Positions 32,447 to 34,267 of a DNA stretch of 34,267 bases are shown here, piece by piece. The position numbers and the translations under genes were made by a program. Every line of letters starts with the position of its first letter. The stretch's first letter is position 1. Location of the stretch: the NCBI GenBank assembly GCA_002717855.1, contig PBCD01000024.1, forward strand, positions 1-34,267, written 5' to 3'. Source of the DNA: Rickettsiales bacterium. Its GTDB lineage: Bacteria; Pseudomonadota; Alphaproteobacteria; TMED127. The notes under the pieces were generated by a model, which saw nothing but the letters and a program-made list of their open reading frames with translations, was not told the origin of the DNA and ran no database searches.

Positions 32447-33730
32447 ATGGATACTTTGAAAATCGCTATTGCTGGTGTCGGCACTGTTGGATCAGGACTA
32501 CTAGAATTAATTGATAAAAATAAAAATTTTATTCAAACCAGAATTGAAAAGAATATTAAAGTAACTGCAATTGCAAGACGTAAAAGACAAAAAAATAAAA
32601 ATATAGGTCATGAAACCCTTATTTTAAAAAATGCTGCGGAATTCTTAAATTTTGATGATTATGATGTATTAGTTGAATTAATTGGAGGAGATGAGGGTGT
32701 TGCGAAAGAAATTATATTTGATGCACTTCGTAAAGGTAAAAATGTTGTAACTGCTAATAAAGCTTTAATTTCAAAGCATGGAGTAAAAATGTTAAAACTT
32801 GCAAACTCTAACAAATGTAGACTAGCTTTTGAAGCATCTGTTGCCGGAGGAATTCCAATTATTAAAATAGCAAATGAATTTTTGATTTCTAATAAGATAA
32901 AAAAAATTTACGGTATTTTAAATGGCACATCTAATTATATTTTAACGAAAATGTATGAAACTAAATCAGATTTTCAAAAAATCTTAAAAGAAGCCCAAAA
33001 TCTTGGATATGCTGAAGCAGATCCTTCTTTTGATATTGATGGAACAGATACAGCACACAAGATTTCTATATTATCATTGATTGCATTTGGAAATTTTTTA
33101 AATCTAAAATCAATTTATACTGAAGGGATAGAAAATGTTGAATTGGAGGATATAAATTATGCCAAGATGTTAGGTTATAAAATTAAACTTCTCGGTATTA
33201 CTGAAAAAATTGGAAAAAAAATTTCTCAATTCGTTTATCCTTGTTTACTGAATACACAATCAATTCTAGCTAATGTTGACAACGTCTACAATGCAATATG
33301 TATTGCATCAGATTACAATGATAATCTTTTCTTTCAAGGTCAGGGTGCTGGTTCTTATCCTACTGCCTCATCAGTTATGAGTGATATAATTGGTCTTTCT
33401 CTGGTAAAAGAAAGTTTTTTTGACATAAAATTAAAACGTATAAAAAAATTTAGTAGTTTTTCTATTAATAATAGAGTTGGTTCATACTATTTAAGATTTA
33501 CAACTGAGGATAGGTCTGGAGTAATTGCGAGCATTTCAAAAGAATTTAAAAAAAATAATATTTCAATGAAATCTATGCTTCAGAAAGACTCTAAAGAAAA
33601 GGATTTAGCATCAATAGTGGTGACCACCCATATGTGCCAAGAAATTAGTATGAAAAAGGCTATCTCTAAAATAGACAAAATAGATTTTGTAAAAAAGCAA
33701 ACGAAAATACTAAGAATTGAAAATATATAG
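32447..33730 (+). CDS. hom: Homoserine dehydrogenase
   Basis: Reduces aspartate semialdehyde to homoserine for threonine and methionine (427 aa). The Rossmann motif is IAIAGVGTVGSGLLELI; the catalytic segments are VVTANKALIS, GILNGTSNYILTKMYE and LGYAEADPSFDIDGTDTAHK. A C-terminal ACT domain (about 348-427, YYLRFTTEDRSGVIASISKEF) suggests feedback control by threonine or another amino acid. MetY at 8534-9811 uses the acetylated product of this enzyme. It starts 5 bases after the lipoprotein stop. Confidence 0.96.
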   Translation: MDTLKIAIAGVGTVGSGLLELIDKNKNFIQTRIEKNIKVTAIARRKRQKNKNIGHETLILKNAAEFLNFDDYDVLVELIGGDEGVAKEIIFDALRKGKNVVTANKALISKHGVKMLKLANSNKCRLAFEASVAGGIPIIKIANEFLISNKIKKIYGILNGTSNYILTKMYETKSDFQKILKEAQNLGYAEADPSFDIDGTDTAHKISILSLIAFGNFLNLKSIYTEGIENVELEDINYAKMLGYKIKLLGITEKIGKKISQFVYPCLLNTQSILANVDNVYNAICIASDYNDNLFFQGQGAGSYPTASSVMSDIIGLSLVKESFFDIKLKRIKKFSSFSINNRVGSYYLRFTTEDRSGVIASISKEFKKNNISMKSMLQKDSKEKDLASIVVTTHMCQEISMKKAISKIDKIDFVKKQTKILRIENI

Positions 33731-33740
33731 ATCTTACACC

Positions 33741-34267
33741 TTATATTAAACTGCCAAAGTCAGGAATTTTTCTACCAATAAGCGGTAGTGCATATTTAAT
33801 AAAAGTATTTGATATATAATTTTTTTTTTTATTAATAAAATAATCTGGCATGTACTTAGTTTTACCACCGATATCTATAAGTTTATTTTTTCCTATTTTA
33901 ACTTGATACGTATTTAAATTTTTACCTCTTTCCTCAATACACATTGAAAATGATGAATCGTATTTTTTTGAAAATTTTACACTTTCTTTTCCTAATTTTT
34001 TTGCCTCTCTTTGGTCAACATCAGAAACACAACCTAAAAAACTTCTTTGGGCATATCCCAGCGTATCTGCCCTTACTCTTTTTATCCCTAATTTAATTTT
34101 TATTTGATTAGATAAATAGTCTCCTAACATACTGCTTCCTGAAAGTTGAACATTCCCATGAGCATCTTTTTCGTTTAATTTAGAAATTTTTTCTCCGACC
34201 AATTGGCCATTTGAAAATTTTATTCCTTCAGAAATAGCAACAATACATTTTTGTTTTTTAATAAAAA
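33741..34267 (-). CDS. 6-phosphofructokinase, probably PPi-dependent, C-terminal part
   Basis: The gene enters from the right edge on the minus strand; the frame is open through 34265, so the 5' end is outside. Visible are KCIVAISEGIKFSNG (compare the [VI]-x-S-E-G of PFKs), DAHGNVQLSGSSMLGDYL, GIKRVRADTLGYAQRSF and SDVDQREAKKLGKESVKFS. This is the arrangement of long PPi-dependent PFKs of Proteobacteria rather than the 320 aa ATP enzyme. The GGDD/GGxG motif that decides the phosphoryl donor lies outside the window, so the PPi assignment is inference. The C-terminal tail YALPLIGRKIPDFGSLI is typical. It is convergent with hom, with 10 bases between the stops. Confidence 0.85.
   Translation of the reverse strand, partial: FIKKQKCIVAISEGIKFSNGQLVGEKISKLNEKDAHGNVQLSGSSMLGDYLSNQIKIKLGIKRVRADTLGYAQRSFLGCVSDVDQREAKKLGKESVKFSKKYDSSFSMCIEERGKNLNTYQVKIGKNKLIDIGGKTKYMPDYFINKKKNYISNTFIKYALPLIGRKIPDFGSLI

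Noticed and set aside
1..34267. A mobile element, CRISPR array, toxin-antitoxin pair, defence island or other new multi-gene system
   Set aside because: Every stretch over about 150 bases is covered by a recognisable core gene; I saw no transposase, integrase, direct-repeat array or cluster of unknown genes.

Overview
The window is one continuous piece of an AT-rich, gene-dense bacterial chromosome. Gene content and order point to a marine, streamlined alphaproteobacterium (SAR11/HIMB59/AEGEAN-169-like in character; the exact clade cannot be fixed by eye). The evidence is the runs acpS-lepB-rnc-era-recO, glyA-nrdR-ribD-ribE-ribBX-ribH-nusB-thiL, bamE<>cytochrome bc1 chaperone-rpmF-plsX-fabH-ihfA-merR and rplM-rpsI-argC, which are typical of Alphaproteobacteria, together with very short spacers, many start/stop overlaps and long A-runs inside genes. 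I see no mobile elements, CRISPR arrays, phage genes, rRNA or intact tRNA. Nearly all genes belong to known core families.

Layout. (1) 1-3182, plus strand: end of acpS, then lepB, rnc, era, recO (secretion, RNA processing, ribosome assembly, repair). (2) 3179-9811, minus strand: metY, hemB, then serine-glyoxylate aminotransferase, hydroxypyruvate/glyoxylate reductase and glycerate 2-kinase (a route from serine and glyoxylate to 2-phosphoglycerate), ending with the leucyl-transferase bpt. (3) 9862-14433, plus strand: a biotin operon bioF, an alpha/beta hydrolase in the bioH/bioG slot, bioC, bioD, bioA, without bioB. (4) 14467-22766: an AGCS amino-acid symporter, rpiB, glyA, nrdR, the riboflavin genes, nusB and thiL. 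(5) 22832-24922: the proton-pumping pyrophosphatase hppA with its own promoter. (6) 24925-28837: bamE divergent from a bc1 chaperone, then rpmF, plsX, fabH, ihfA and a MerR regulator, followed by a decayed tRNA-Pro. (7) 28984-33730: rplM, rpsI, argC, a gamma carbonic anhydrase homologue, an OmpA-type lipoprotein and homoserine dehydrogenase. (8) 33741-34267, minus strand: the C-terminal part of a probably PPi-dependent phosphofructokinase, running off the right edge.

How the genes fit together. SHMT, the serine-glyoxylate aminotransferase set and the Na+/amino-acid symporter form a glycine/serine/glyoxylate hub. Hom and MetY are two steps of the homoserine-to-homocysteine route. HppA and the PFK suggest that pyrophosphate is used as an energy carrier. 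The points most worth checking are: the start of era, which is one base out of frame with a perfectly placed ATGA overlap next to an A11 run; a degenerate tRNA-Pro(GGG) relic after merR; a RibBA-type protein whose GTP-cyclohydrolase half has lost all zinc ligands; an unusual hydrolase in the biotin operon; and two strong promoters placed so that the mRNAs would be leaderless. I found no convincing wholly new multi-gene system.
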